Shown: positions 10,894 to 20,918, numbered from the stretch's first letter. The stretch: DNA of 64,000 nt from Prochlorococcus sp. AG-402-A08 (GCA_003279585.1 QCHH01000002.1:39224-103223), one strand, 5' to 3'. The notes: a model not told the origin generated them from the letters alone. Made by a program: numbers and translations.

Positions 10894-13515
10894 ATGTCAA
10901 CTCAGGAATCTATTAAATTATCAGACTACGTTGAATACCCTTTCTTTATACCTAGCATATATTTAGATTTTGATATTGGAACTGATTATGTTGTTGTTCA
11001 GTCTTCAATGATAATTAAGCCAAAGCTGAATGAATCTTCAAAGCTTATTCTCCAAGGAAATAAAATTAAATTATTATCAATATCAATAAATGAAAAAGAA
11101 TTGAACTTAGACGAATATTCAATTTCCGATAAAAACTTGATTATAAATAGTCCTCCTTTGTCAGAATTTGAATTAAAAATAAGATCTCAAATAGATCCTT
11201 TTAGGAATACATCACTAGAGGGATTGTATTTAAGTTCGGGGATGTTGACTACACAATGTGAGGCGGAAGGATTTAGAAGTATTTGTTATCATCCTGATAG
11301 GCCAGATGTCTTGAGTAGGTATACGGTAAGATTAGAGGCGGATAAAATATTATATCCTATATTATTGTCTAATGGGAACAAGAAGTATGCAGGTGATTTA
11401 ACAAATGATAATCATAGACATGAAATTATTTGGGAAGATCCTTTTCCTAAACCTTGCTATTTATTCGCATTGGTAGCTGGTAAATTAAATTCTGTTTTGG
11501 ATACATATGTTACAAATTCAGGAAGATTGATTGATATTAAAATATATGTTGAATCTGGAGATGAAAAGTATACAAGACATGCTTTAAATTCTCTAAAAAA
11601 AGCAATGAAATGGGACGAGGAAAATTATAGCCTTGAATATGATTTGGATGAATATAAAATTGTTGCTGTTAGGCATTTTAATATGGGAGCAATGGAAAAT
11701 AAGGGACTAAATATTTTTAATTCAAAGTTGATATTGGCAGACTCGAAAACTGCGACTGATGATGAATTAGAGAGAATAGAAAGTGTAATAGCACATGAAT
11801 ATTTTCATAATTGGACTGGGAATAGAATTACATGTCGAGATTGGTTTCAGCTTTCATTAAAAGAGGGTTTGACAGTCTTTAGAGATCAATCTTTTACTTC
11901 AGATCTTCATAGTTCAGGACTAAAAAGAATAGAAGATGTTTCATTCCTTAGGAATTTTCAATTTGCTGAAGATAAGGGACCCACCTCACATGCTGTGAAG
12001 CCTAAAGAGTATATAGCTATTGATAATTTTTATACAACAACAATATATGAAAAGGGTGCCGAGTTGATAAGAATGCTTGAGCTTTTACTCGGTAAAGAAA
12101 AGTTTTTCAGAGGTATTAATCTTTTTATTGAAACTTTCGATGGTAATGCGGCTACAACTGAGGATTTCATTAATTCATTAATTAAAGGTGCCTATTTAGA
12201 AGAAAAAAATTGCCCTTTTGATTTAACAAAATTTCTTAATTGGTATTATAAATCAGGTACACCAAAAGTTTATATAAATCAATCTTGGGATTCAAAGAAT
12301 TCAATTTTGAACGTTTCTTTTGAGCAAAGAATGGAAAGTGATAAAACTAGTGAAAGTATAGAAATGGTTATTCCAGTTCTTTATTCTTGCTATAGCAGAG
12401 AAAAAGGCGATATTCCTCTAGTAGAAGATAATTTATTTGTTTTAGATAAAAATAAAAAGAATCTTCAAATCAATATTCCTTCAAGTGAGAATGAGGCTCC
12501 AGTTTTATCTATTTTCAGAGGTTTCTCTTCTCCTGTTATTTGGGAATCTGATTTGTCTCTAGATGATTATCTTTTCCTTTTTTTAAATGATAATGATTAT
12601 TTTTCGAGGTGGGAATCTGGTCAGTTTTTGATGCGTGAAATCATTAAAAATAGGCTTTGTAATAAAGCAAATTATTCATTGGAAGAGAGGTTTATTTCAT
12701 CTCTTAAAGAATCTATAAAGTCTTTACAAATTAATGATCCTTTTTTCTTATCAACACTTTTAACAATTCCTGGGTTTGCAGAATTGGAATCTTTATTTGA
12801 TAAAGTGGATCCAATAAATATTTATAGAGAGTCCCTATTTTTCCAAGTTTTAATTGGTAATGAAATTATTCAAGAGTTTCGAATAGTAGCTAAAAATTTA
12901 ATAGTTAATATCAATCATGAATGGCCAATGTGTAAAGGAGAAAGAAAACTATTAGGAACTATTTGGTCTTATTTAACTCTTGCAGGCGATAGAAATGTTC
13001 AAAAAAATTGTGTTGAATCAATTAGTCATTCTTCAATGACCATTGCAAGGGCAGCTTTAGGGGCTTTAAAGCCGCTTGATAGCCCTGAAACAGAGGAAGC
13101 TTCTAATTTATTTTATGATATTTGGAAGGAAAATCCTGTGGTTCTAGACTCATGGTTCGCTTATGAGGCCTCAAGACCTAATAAGCATGGAATTGATGTT
13201 ATTGAAAAATTACTATGTAACCCTAAATTTGATTGGAAGGCTCCTAATGCAATACGAGCTGTTCTCGGAGGATTTAGTAAAAATACTGAATTATTCCATT
13301 CTCATGATGGACAAGGTTACTTATTTATGGCTGATAAAATAATTGAAGTTGATAGAATTAATCCAATAACGGCTTCAAGAATGGTCAAAGTTTTTAGTAA
13401 ATGGAAAACTTACGTAGAAAAAAATAAGGAAGGAATGTATAAATCAATATTAAAAATAAATAAAGCAAACATATCAGCAAACACAAGAGAAGTAGTGGAA
13501 CTAATTTTGAAGTGA
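10894..13515 (+). CDS. pepN: Aminopeptidase N (M1 family zinc peptidase)
   Basis: An 873-residue M1 metallopeptidase that removes N-terminal residues from peptides in the cytoplasm. The exopeptidase motif GAMEN is at 265-269 and the zinc site HEYFH at 301-305, with the third ligand Glu324 in LKEGLT, giving the HEXXH-X18-E pattern. The N-terminal beta domain and the long C-terminal helical domain are complete. Length is typical of the bacterial PepN type. It converges with prs, the stops being only 10 bp apart, so transcription from each side must end within or beyond the other gene. Confidence 0.95.
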   Translation: MSTQESIKLSDYVEYPFFIPSIYLDFDIGTDYVVVQSSMIIKPKLNESSKLILQGNKIKLLSISINEKELNLDEYSISDKNLIINSPPLSEFELKIRSQIDPFRNTSLEGLYLSSGMLTTQCEAEGFRSICYHPDRPDVLSRYTVRLEADKILYPILLSNGNKKYAGDLTNDNHRHEIIWEDPFPKPCYLFALVAGKLNSVLDTYVTNSGRLIDIKIYVESGDEKYTRHALNSLKKAMKWDEENYSLEYDLDEYKIVAVRHFNMGAMENKGLNIFNSKLILADSKTATDDELERIESVIAHEYFHNWTGNRITCRDWFQLSLKEGLTVFRDQSFTSDLHSSGLKRIEDVSFLRNFQFAEDKGPTSHAVKPKEYIAIDNFYTTTIYEKGAELIRMLELLLGKEKFFRGINLFIETFDGNAATTEDFINSLIKGAYLEEKNCPFDLTKFLNWYYKSGTPKVYINQSWDSKNSILNVSFEQRMESDKTSESIEMVIPVLYSCYSREKGDIPLVEDNLFVLDKNKKNLQINIPSSENEAPVLSIFRGFSSPVIWESDLSLDDYLFLFLNDNDYFSRWESGQFLMREIIKNRLCNKANYSLEERFISSLKESIKSLQINDPFFLSTLLTIPGFAELESLFDKVDPINIYRESLFFQVLIGNEIIQEFRIVAKNLIVNINHEWPMCKGERKLLGTIWSYLTLAGDRNVQKNCVESISHSSMTIARAALGALKPLDSPETEEASNLFYDIWKENPVVLDSWFAYEASRPNKHGIDVIEKLLCNPKFDWKAPNAIRAVLGGFSKNTELFHSHDGQGYLFMADKIIEVDRINPITASRMVKVFSKWKTYVEKNKEGMYKSILKINKANISANTREVVELILK

Positions 13516-13525
13516 ATTCTGGAAA

Positions 13526-14521
13526 TTATCTGAACATTGAGCTAACAGAACTTTCTTCATGTATTCTCCAAATAGCTTCTCCAAGCATATTTGCAACTGA
13601 TAAGACCTTTAATTGTGAGAAATTTAAATTATTTGGTACGGGAATACTATTAGTTACAATAACTTGTTCAAAAAGACCTTCTTTTGAGAGTCTCTCGTAA
13701 GCAGGTGGAGAGAAAACAGCATGAGATGCGCATGCTATAACTTTTTTTGCACCCTCTTTTCTAAGTAATTCAGCCCCAGCACAAATAGTTCCCCCAGTGT
13801 CAATCATGTCATCAATCAATATTGCGGTTTTGCCATAGACTTCTCCAATCACTGTTAGGCTTTCAGCAACATTATGACCTGAGCGACGTTTGTCAATGAT
13901 GGCTAGAGGTGAGTCCTCCATTTGCTTTGCGAAAGCTCTTGCTCTGGCTACACCCCCTACATCAGGAGAGACGACTACGATTTCATTAAGTTTCATTGTT
14001 GATAGATAATCAACTAAAACCGGTGAACCGTATATGTGATCGCAGGGGATATCGAAATAACCTTGGATTTGTGCCGAATGTAAATCCATTGCCAATACTC
14101 TATCTACGCCTGATTTGACAAGAATATTCGCGGTTAGTTTCGCAGTTATGGACTCCCTGCCTGCTGTCTTTCTATCTGCTCTTGCGTAACCAAAGTATGG
14201 GATTACAGCTGTAATTTGTCTGGCAGATGCTCTTTTGCAAGCATCTACCATGATCATAAGCTCCATTAAGCTGTCATTAACAGGAGCACAGGTTGGTTGT
14301 ATAAGAAAAACATCACACCCTCTGATTGATTGCTGGATTTGAACATAGAGTTCTCCATCCGCAAACCTTTTTGAAACTAGAGGGACATTTGTTATCCCCA
14401 TATAAGTCGCAATTTCTTTTGCTAATGCTGTATTAGATGTCCCACTAATTAATCTGAGTCTATTAGTGTCATGCTCGAGACTAGTAGGCTCAGGATGCGC
14501 TGCAGTAATAAAACTGGTCAC
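13526..14521 (-). CDS. prs: Ribose-phosphate pyrophosphokinase
   Basis: PRPP synthetase transfers pyrophosphate from ATP to ribose-5-phosphate, supplying purine, pyrimidine, His and Trp synthesis. Residues 53-77 hold FADGELYVQIQ and the flexible region; DLHSAQIQGYF is at 146-156 and the PRPP-binding loop DDMIDTGGT at 237-245. The 331-residue length includes an N-terminal extension of about 20 residues common in cyanobacteria. The start is GTG at 14521; the first residues before LRLISGT are not conserved, so it could be shorter. A 588-bp gap separates it from divergent malQ. Confidence 0.95.
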   Translation of the reverse strand: MTSFITAAHPEPTSLEHDTNRLRLISGTSNTALAKEIATYMGITNVPLVSKRFADGELYVQIQQSIRGCDVFLIQPTCAPVNDSLMELMIMVDACKRASARQITAVIPYFGYARADRKTAGRESITAKLTANILVKSGVDRVLAMDLHSAQIQGYFDIPCDHIYGSPVLVDYLSTMKLNEIVVVSPDVGGVARARAFAKQMEDSPLAIIDKRRSGHNVAESLTVIGEVYGKTAILIDDMIDTGGTICAGAELLRKEGAKKVIACASHAVFSPPAYERLSKEGLFEQVIVTNSIPVPNNLNFSQLKVLSVANMLGEAIWRIHEESSVSSMFR

Positions 14522-14675
14522 GGTTCCACCGCAAGCAAGAAATAATATTTACTAATCTACCGTTATGTTGATCCATGATCATCCAAAAGATTTTTTAAAT
14601 TTTTTCTCATAAGGTACTATTCTCTTTTCTGTAATGGTAAATCATTGCCCTGTCTTCTGTTTGGGGTGTTTGATT

Positions 14676-14706
14676 AAAAGAAATTTCTTCTGAAGAATTT
14701 TCTTTT
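14676..14706. ncRNA. Strong hairpin, possible small RNA or attenuator element
   Basis: Two 15-base arms (14676-14690 and 14692-14706) are complementary except for one central mismatch and are separated by a single base, so the practical loop is formed from the closing pairs. A T-run is not present on either side, so a simple intrinsic terminator is not indicated. It lies about 155 bp upstream of prs on that gene's side. Confidence 0.25.
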
Positions 14707-14833
14707 GAAAACATTCACGATTTGACTTCAGGTCAAGGCTTAACAATTTTTGACCGGGATTCTGCAAAAAACAGTCATTTAAAGAGAGCTTGATATATGT
14801 ACTTTGGTCTTTGCAACTAAGAGTTTGCTTAAA

Positions 14834-14945
14834 ATGAAAAAAATATAATCTAAATATTGATATTACCTCTTGTGGATTGTTTGCTTTGAAATCTTCTAAA
14901 GCTGTTCAAATTGATAATGCTATTTTTGGAAAGAAAAAAATTTAG
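14834..14945 (+). pseudogene. Possible frameshifted small ORF
   Basis: An ATG at 14834 is followed by a run of seven A (14837-14843) and then a stop. Removing one A would open a 36-residue frame beginning MKKYNLNIDITS and ending at the TAG at 14943-14945. The similar open segment at 14674-14793, following an A-rich run, also lacks a start. This may be chance in AT-rich DNA, a decayed gene, or a sequencing or slippage effect. There is no homology evidence. Confidence 0.2.
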
Positions 14946-15032
14946 TTTTTCTAATATAAATGTTTGGATTATTAATAGATTTGTTAATATCTAATTACTA
15001 AATTTATTTTTTTGATTTTTAAGAAAAAGATT

Positions 15033-15050
15033 TTCCATTTCACAATGGAA
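15033..15050. promoter_or_regulatory. Hairpin upstream of malQ
   Basis: Seven-base perfect arms TTCCATT and AATGGAA with a 4-base loop (TCAC) lie 60 bp before the malQ start. It may be a 5'-leader hairpin or an operator. No T-run follows directly. Confidence 0.35.
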
Positions 15051-15109
15051 TCCATTTTGAACTTAATAAAAAAATAGAATTTTTAGTATTTTTTTAGAGA
15101 TAACAAAAA

Positions 15110-16606
15110 GTGAAATTGGAAAGAAATTCAGGAATCCTGCTTCATCCAACCTCATTACCTGATAGTCCTGTCTGCGGTAGTTTTGGTAACCCTGCTCGAA
15201 TATGGCTTAATGAACTTGCGGAATCTGGAATAGGAGTTTGGCAATTTTTACCTCTTGCTCCGACTGATTCATTTGGCTCTCCTTACAGTTCTCCATCAAG
15301 TTTTGCTTTTAATCCATGGTTCCTTGATCAAAATGATTTAGTGAGGGATGGTTTTTTAGCTAATAATCTAGAAAAATTTCTTTCTGAAAATAATTATTTT
15401 GATAGGAGAGTTGATTTTCAATTAGCTAATTCAAAAGTTAATTCTTTACGTTTTTCTTTGGTTGATTATTGGGACAAACAGAATAGAACTATTCAAGAAG
15501 AATTTGAAAAATGGTGCTCAAGGCAGTTTTGGTTAGATGACCATTCAATATTTATGGAACTAAAAATTCAATACAATGATCTTCCATGGTGGGAATGGCC
15601 AGATAAATATGCAGTTCGTGATAAGAAAGAGTTATCAAATTGGAAAAAAAATAACAAGAGGGAATTGTTAGGACATAATCTGATTCAATGGCATTTGTAC
15701 AGGCAATGGAAATCAATTAGAAAACTTGCAAAAAACCTGGGAATTTTTTTATTTGGAGACGTTCCTTTTTATGTGTCAAAAGATAGTGCTGATGTATGGA
15801 GTAATCAATCATTATTTTCTATTTTAAGTAATTCAGACACATTCCTTCAAAGTGGAGTGCCGCCTGATTATTTCTCTGAGACCGGCCAGCTTTGGGGAAA
15901 CCCTGTATATCGATGGAGCAGGCACAAAGCTAGTAAATTTAGATGGTGGAGAAAAAGAATTAAAAGACATCTAGAACAAGTTGATTTCTTACGTCTTGAT
16001 CATTTTCGTGCTCTTGAAGCTTTTTGGGCAATTCCTGGTAAAGATAAAACAGCTGAGAATGGTTTTTGGTTACCCTCGCCTGGGAAAGAGATACTCGGCT
16101 TAATCAAAAAAGATTGCAGTGGTTTGCTTCCATTAGTTGCTGAAGACTTAGGTCTCATAACATCAAAAGTTGAAAAGTTACGCGATGAATATGAATTAGC
16201 AGGAATGAAGATACTTCAATTTGCTTTTGATGGAAATTTAGATAATCCCTATTTGCCAGAAAATATCAAAGATGAAAATTGGATTGTTTATACAGGGACT
16301 CATGATAATTCAACTTCTCAAGGCTGGTGGAGAGAAATGGATCAAAACAGCAAAGAACAAATCAGAGAAAGGATTCTTGATTATGAGAATTTCACTTCTT
16401 GGGAATTGATTCGAATTGGTATGGCAACTAAAGCCAAATTATTTGTAGCGCCTATGCAAGATTTACTAAATCTTGATGATAGAGCTCGATTAAATAAACC
16501 TGGCACAATAAAAAATAATTGGTCATGGAGATTATCCAGAAATGATTCGAATATTCAAGAAACTTTAAAAAGGTATGGTGATTTAGCTAAAGCAAATCAA
16601 AGATAA
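15110..16606 (+). CDS. malQ: 4-alpha-glucanotransferase (amylomaltase)
   Basis: A 498-residue GH77 enzyme that moves alpha-1,4-glucan segments between acceptors during glycogen turnover. Family blocks are SGILLHPTSLPD near the N-terminus, WQFLPLAPTD, GDVPFYVSKDSADVW with the preceding LFGD, the nucleophile region VDFLRLDHFRALEAFWAIP, VAEDLGLIT and YTGTHDNSTSQGWW. All acidic catalytic residues (Asp in LRLDHF, Glu in AEDLG, Asp in THDN) are visible. The start is GTG at 15110. It converges with the RodZ-like gene, with only 2 bp between the stops. Confidence 0.95.
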   Translation: MKLERNSGILLHPTSLPDSPVCGSFGNPARIWLNELAESGIGVWQFLPLAPTDSFGSPYSSPSSFAFNPWFLDQNDLVRDGFLANNLEKFLSENNYFDRRVDFQLANSKVNSLRFSLVDYWDKQNRTIQEEFEKWCSRQFWLDDHSIFMELKIQYNDLPWWEWPDKYAVRDKKELSNWKKNNKRELLGHNLIQWHLYRQWKSIRKLAKNLGIFLFGDVPFYVSKDSADVWSNQSLFSILSNSDTFLQSGVPPDYFSETGQLWGNPVYRWSRHKASKFRWWRKRIKRHLEQVDFLRLDHFRALEAFWAIPGKDKTAENGFWLPSPGKEILGLIKKDCSGLLPLVAEDLGLITSKVEKLRDEYELAGMKILQFAFDGNLDNPYLPENIKDENWIVYTGTHDNSTSQGWWREMDQNSKEQIRERILDYENFTSWELIRIGMATKAKLFVAPMQDLLNLDDRARLNKPGTIKNNWSWRLSRNDSNIQETLKRYGDLAKANQR

Positions 16607-16608
16607 AA

Positions 16609-17142
16609 TCACTTTTTCTTTTTGTTATTAATTATATTTGAATCTTTCATAAAACTCTTTTCTGTAATTATTGGTTCAATTGAAACACTATTTATTTTTA
16701 TAAGATATCTTTGTTGACTATTAAGAGCTAATATAGATAAAAGCATAAAGATAATATACAATAAGCTTCCAATCGGGCTATTAAGAAAGTCTATATTTAT
16801 AAAATTAAATTTAAATCTAGATATATTATTAACACTACCTTGTCTTGCTAACAAACCATTTAAACTTCCCCTTTCTATATTGAGCTTAACCTCAAGACTT
16901 TTGATCATTGAAACTAAATAAGTTTTCTCTGGTAAATACTTTTTCCATCCATTTTCAATAGCTCTTAGAACATTTCTTGAGATTTTTGTTTCCTTTGATA
17001 ATTGCTCTAACGAGATTCCAACCTTCTTTCTTTGCTTTTTAAATAAATTAATTGCCTCAGAAAAATCATTATCGGAAACAGATTTAACTGGCACATCTGA
17101 TGAGCCTGATGAGGGTTTTTTAAAGGGGAAATTTAAAACCAT
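16609..17142 (-). CDS. RodZ-like helix-turn-helix membrane protein
   Basis: About 177 residues. An HTH_25-type domain (roughly residues 30-95, with RKKVGISLEQLSKETKISRN and IENG) is followed by a short linker and one membrane helix near residue 130-147, then a basic, Lys-rich tail. This is the layout of RodZ, which ties MreB to the membrane, but the periplasmic domain is very short. I prefer the ATG at 17142 (MVLNFPF) over 17151. It is the last gene of a minus-strand group with a membrane protein and a UbiB kinase. A regulator role is equally possible. Confidence 0.65.
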   Translation of the reverse strand: MVLNFPFKKPSSGSSDVPVKSVSDNDFSEAINLFKKQRKKVGISLEQLSKETKISRNVLRAIENGWKKYLPEKTYLVSMIKSLEVKLNIERGSLNGLLARQGSVNNISRFKFNFINIDFLNSPIGSLLYIIFMLLSILALNSQQRYLIKINSVSIEPIITEKSFMKDSNIINNKKKK

Positions 17143-17170
17143 AAAATGCAATATAGATGTTCTAATTTAA

Positions 17171-17629
17171 TTAGAAAAATTCATCTATTTCTTTAACTGT
17201 TCCTGCTTCTACTTGGATTAATAAATCTTTAATGGCTTTCCACATGCTTATCCCGAAAAGTATTGATATTATTGAAGAAAAAATTAAAGATTTAATAATA
17301 GAAAAGTTTATGATGCTTAAGGCACTTACGAAAATAATTGTTAGACCTGTAAAGAATGAAAACCAACTTGATATTGTTCTAAGATTTTCTAATGGTAAAG
17401 GTGATATCTTTTTGGTTGTCCAGTTGTTTAGTTTTGATTTCATTATGTCGGCAAATATCAATCCAGACATCAGACAAATGAATGCACCACAAGATAGCCA
17501 AAAAATAGGATCTTCAATTGGCTTGATTTGTTGATAGTCTGAAATAAATTCTTCTATATTCGTTACATTTGTATCACTTATACTAATTGAAATAAACCTG
17601 ATTATATTTTGAATATTGCTACTGATCAT
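17171..17629 (-). CDS. Small multi-span membrane protein, unknown function
   Basis: A 152-residue protein with hydrophobic segments at roughly 42-60, 88-105 and 110-130, so three or four membrane helices, and an acidic C-terminus (AGTVKEIDEFF). A short loop with basic KSKLNNWTTKK lies between helices. No family is recognised with certainty. It sits between the UbiB kinase (49 bp upstream) and the RodZ-like gene on one strand, suggesting cotranscription. Confidence 0.65.
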   Translation of the reverse strand: MISSNIQNIIRFISISISDTNVTNIEEFISDYQQIKPIEDPIFWLSCGAFICLMSGLIFADIMKSKLNNWTTKKISPLPLENLRTISSWFSFFTGLTIIFVSALSIINFSIIKSLIFSSIISILFGISMWKAIKDLLIQVEAGTVKEIDEFF

Positions 17630-17678
17630 GTTTTCAATTTCTATTAAATTATTTGGTATTATATTTTATAAATATCAT

Positions 17679-19325
17679 CTACGCAACTTGTGTATTGTTT
17701 TGTTTTGTTAGACCTGAAGCCATTCTTAGAGGGCTGAATGTTTTTCGGACTAGTTTGATTAATTGCTTCATATCTTTTGTATCTATTTTTTCATCTTTAA
17801 TAATGCTCATTAATAAGTTTTTCCTTATTAATGATCCTCTTGCGCTGGTTAAGAGCTTAAGACCTGCACCTGCTACTGGAATTAGCTCTTTTGCAGGTGT
17901 GCTTGAGTCTTGTACTAAGACATCAAATAAATTTTCTATTCTCTCGACCCTTATGTGTCCATTTTGATCAAATATAACGTCTAATAATATATTTATCATC
18001 TCATTAGTATCTGATGTAAGTAATCTTTTTGCTACGTAGGGATAGGCTAAATCTATAATTTTAAAATCAGGATCTAAACGAAGAGCGAGTCCTTCTTGAC
18101 TAATTACTGCTCTAATAATCAAAGCAAATCTTGCTGGAACTCTAAATGGGTAATCAAACATTAATTCTGAAAATTTATTTGTAATTTCTTTAAAATTAAA
18201 AGATGAAACATCTTTACCTATTGCACTTCCAAGTACTTCTTTTAATACAGGTATTAGTGGCTTAAGATCTTGTTCTTCATTTAAAAAACCCAGTTTTTGA
18301 AAATCTTTTGCAACAGCATGAAAATCATTATTTATGAGGTGAACAATTGCACCCGTAAGAGTTAGTCTATCTTCCTCTGAAATTGAGTCCATCATTCCGA
18401 AGTCTACATAGGCTATATTTCCTAAATCACCATTGTGACCTTCAAGTGCAAACATATTTCCTGGATGAGGATCTGCATGAAAGTATCCAAACTCTAATAA
18501 TTGTTGTATTCCACTGATAACACCAGTTCTTATGATTTTTGATGGATTTAGATTATTTAAAACTAATTCATTTCTATCTTTTAATTTTGTACCATCAATC
18601 CAGCTTGTAGTTAAAACCTTTACTGATGATAAATGTCTTTCAACTTTTGGTATAGTTACTGATTTATTATTGTGGAATAAATTAGAAAATTTTTCAGCAT
18701 TATCAGCTTCTTTTTTGTAATCAACTTCGTCAAATAAACTTCTTCCAAACTCATCTATTATTTCACCTAAACCAAACCCAAGATTTAATGGAAGTATTGG
18801 CGCACTGAGAACTCCAAGTATTTTTATAATCACAATGTCTCTTCTAATGTTAAAAATCAAATGAGGCCTCTGAACTTTTACTGCTACCCAATAATTGTTA
18901 GTTAACTTTGCTTTATAAACTTGACCAAGACTAGCTGAGGCTATTGGATTAGATGGAAATTCATCAAAAATATCATTCGCTGGTCTTCCTAGCTCATTTT
19001 CAATAATTTCAAGTGCTTTTTCATGAGAAAATGAGGGTAAATTATCTTGTAGGTTTGTTAATTCTTCCAGCCAATCTTTCCTTATTAGATCTGGCCTAGT
19101 TGAAAGTGCTTGACCTACTTTTATAAAACAGGGGCCTAGACCAATAAGTGTCTTAAGTAGAAATTTAGCTAGATTCTTTTGAGTTTTATCGTCTTTACTT
19201 GAACCTTGAAAAATAAGTCTTGCTAATAGAAGTGATATTGCGCCAACTATCTGAATAAATCTAGGCACCAATATCCACGGCCTTGAAATTAACCAGATTA
19301 AATCTCTTTTGAAATCGTATTTCAT
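17679..19325 (-). CDS. ABC1/UbiB-family atypical kinase
   Basis: A 548-residue member of the ABC1K/UbiB/ADCK family, which supports quinone or prenyl-lipid metabolism. The family-specific KxGQ motif is KVGQ at 69-72 (CFIKVGQALSTRPDL); then come ASLGQVYKAKL, the ATP-binding VAVKVQRP, GYFHADPHPGNMFAL as catalytic loop and VDFGMMDSI as metal-binding DFG. The C-terminus has hydrophobic segments compatible with membrane contact. Cyanobacteria carry several paralogues, so no gene symbol is given. It diverges from the decarboxylase gene. Confidence 0.9.
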   Translation of the reverse strand: MKYDFKRDLIWLISRPWILVPRFIQIVGAISLLLARLIFQGSSKDDKTQKNLAKFLLKTLIGLGPCFIKVGQALSTRPDLIRKDWLEELTNLQDNLPSFSHEKALEIIENELGRPANDIFDEFPSNPIASASLGQVYKAKLTNNYWVAVKVQRPHLIFNIRRDIVIIKILGVLSAPILPLNLGFGLGEIIDEFGRSLFDEVDYKKEADNAEKFSNLFHNNKSVTIPKVERHLSSVKVLTTSWIDGTKLKDRNELVLNNLNPSKIIRTGVISGIQQLLEFGYFHADPHPGNMFALEGHNGDLGNIAYVDFGMMDSISEEDRLTLTGAIVHLINNDFHAVAKDFQKLGFLNEEQDLKPLIPVLKEVLGSAIGKDVSSFNFKEITNKFSELMFDYPFRVPARFALIIRAVISQEGLALRLDPDFKIIDLAYPYVAKRLLTSDTNEMINILLDVIFDQNGHIRVERIENLFDVLVQDSSTPAKELIPVAGAGLKLLTSARGSLIRKNLLMSIIKDEKIDTKDMKQLIKLVRKTFSPLRMASGLTKQNNTQVA

Positions 19326-19425
19326 GAATCCATCATAAGTTCTTTTAGCTACTCCCTTAAGAAGTTCTTTTGATTTGCTTACTGATTAATTTAACTACAT
19401 TGATTTTAGGTAATTCCCTTTTGCT

Positions 19426-20820
19426 ATGAGGCTTTTAAACTTGCTTTCTGCTAATGGAAGTGAAAACCTTTTCTTGCCAGCCCATGGAAGAGGAAATGCT
19501 CTCCCAAAAAAAATAAAACAACTATTGAAGCTAAAGCCAGGTATTTGGGATTTACCTGAGCTTTTTGAGATTGGTGGCCCGTTGATTAGTGAAGGAGCAA
19601 TAGCAGAAAGTCAAAAGTCTGCCGCTTATGAAGTGGGTGTTGATAGATGTTGGTATGGAGTTAACGGTGCGACGGGTTTACTTCAAAGTTCATTGCTGGC
19701 TCTAGCTCGTCCTGGTCAAGCTGTGCTCATGCCAAGAAATATTCATAAAAGCTGTATTCAGGCATGCCTGTTTGGAGGCTTAGTACCATTACTTTTTGAT
19801 GTTCCTTATTTAACTGATAGAGGCCATGCCTCTGTTTTTGATAGGAAATGGCTTAAGAGGGTTTTTAAAAAAGCAAAAGAACTTGAAGATGATATTGCGG
19901 CGGTGGTTTTAGTTAATCCTACATATCAGGGATATTCTGGAGATATGGAATCTCTGATTCAGGAGATTCATTCACATTCTTTGCCAGTTTTGGTTGATGA
20001 GGCTCATGGAGCATACCTAATCAGTCAAATAAGACCAGATTTACCTAAGTCTGCTATCTCTTTTGGTGCAGACCTTGTTGTTCACTCCCTTCATAAATCT
20101 GCACCCGGATTAGTTCAATCTGCAGTTTTATGGTCGCAAGGTAACAAGGTTGATCCATTTAAAATTGAGAGAAGTATTGAGTTGCTTCAAACTTCAAGCC
20201 CAAGTTCTTTGTTGCTGGCTTCTTGTGAAAGTTCAATAAAACAACTTATTGAATCTAATGGGCTAAAGAAGTTGAAATCCCGTATAGAAGAATCTGAGTT
20301 ATTAAAAGATTTTTTGGTTAATAAAGAAGTTCCTCTTCTTGAAAATAGTGATCCACTAAGAATCATTCTTCACACATCAAAATTTGGTTTGAGTGGTATT
20401 GAAGTTGATAAAAGATTTATAAAAAAAAGAATAATCGGTGAATTAGCTGAACCAGGAACGCTAACTTTTTGTCTTGGGTTCTCATCTCACAAGAAATTAG
20501 GAAAAAGATTTGTAAGAACTTGGAATGAAATCCTTACATCGTGTGGCCAACAAAAACCCTGTTTTTTTAAAAGACCACCTTTCAGCATTGTTTCTAAGCC
20601 ATACAAGCCATGTTCATATGCTTGGGGATCTGATTTTGAGAAGGTAAATCTAAAGGATGCTATAGGAAGAATTTCTGTTGAGATGGTTTGCCCTTATCCT
20701 CCTGGAATACCTTTATTGATTCCTGGTGAGATTTTGGACGAAGCGCGAGTTGATTGGTTGATAGAGCAAAAAAGCTTTTGGCCAGAACAAATTTCTGATT
20801 TTGTAAGAGTTATTTCTTAA
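19426..20820 (+). CDS. PLP-dependent Orn/Lys/Arg decarboxylase-family protein
   Basis: A 464-residue fold-type I PLP enzyme of the group III Orn/Lys/Arg decarboxylase family. The PLP lysine is Lys224 in HSLHKSAPG; DEAHGAYL precedes it as the cofactor-binding Asp region, and GATGLLQ forms the phosphate loop. A shortened C-terminal domain has PYPPGIPLLIPGE. It lacks the N-terminal wing domain of inducible E. coli enzymes, as is usual in cyanobacteria and Gram-positives. The substrate (Arg, Lys or Orn) cannot be decided. cdsA follows 98 bp downstream. Confidence 0.88.
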   Translation: MRLLNLLSANGSENLFLPAHGRGNALPKKIKQLLKLKPGIWDLPELFEIGGPLISEGAIAESQKSAAYEVGVDRCWYGVNGATGLLQSSLLALARPGQAVLMPRNIHKSCIQACLFGGLVPLLFDVPYLTDRGHASVFDRKWLKRVFKKAKELEDDIAAVVLVNPTYQGYSGDMESLIQEIHSHSLPVLVDEAHGAYLISQIRPDLPKSAISFGADLVVHSLHKSAPGLVQSAVLWSQGNKVDPFKIERSIELLQTSSPSSLLLASCESSIKQLIESNGLKKLKSRIEESELLKDFLVNKEVPLLENSDPLRIILHTSKFGLSGIEVDKRFIKKRIIGELAEPGTLTFCLGFSSHKKLGKRFVRTWNEILTSCGQQKPCFFKRPPFSIVSKPYKPCSYAWGSDFEKVNLKDAIGRISVEMVCPYPPGIPLLIPGEILDEARVDWLIEQKSFWPEQISDFVRVIS

Positions 20821-20918
20821 TTAATAATATCTTCTCATCAGCTATAATAAAATTTATTATTAATAACCCCTTTAAAGTATGTTTTTTAAAAGAAAGCTAT
20901 ATTTTTCTATCTAATTTA

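Larger units (their letters stand above)
14522..15109. other. 588-bp intergenic region between prs and malQ
   Basis: This is long for such a compact genome. It contains a hairpin at 14676-14706, a second at 15033-15050, and two plus-strand reading segments that look coding but lack an in-frame start (14674-14793 and 14846-14945; see the separate entry). It must also hold the promoters of prs and malQ. I could not match it to 6S RNA, tmRNA, SRP RNA or a known Yfr RNA by reading. A small RNA or decayed gene is possible. Confidence 0.4.

Noticed and set aside
14522..15109. 6S RNA or tmRNA
   Set aside because: No 5'/3' complementary ends of 6S type and no tRNA-like part with tag sequence were seen.
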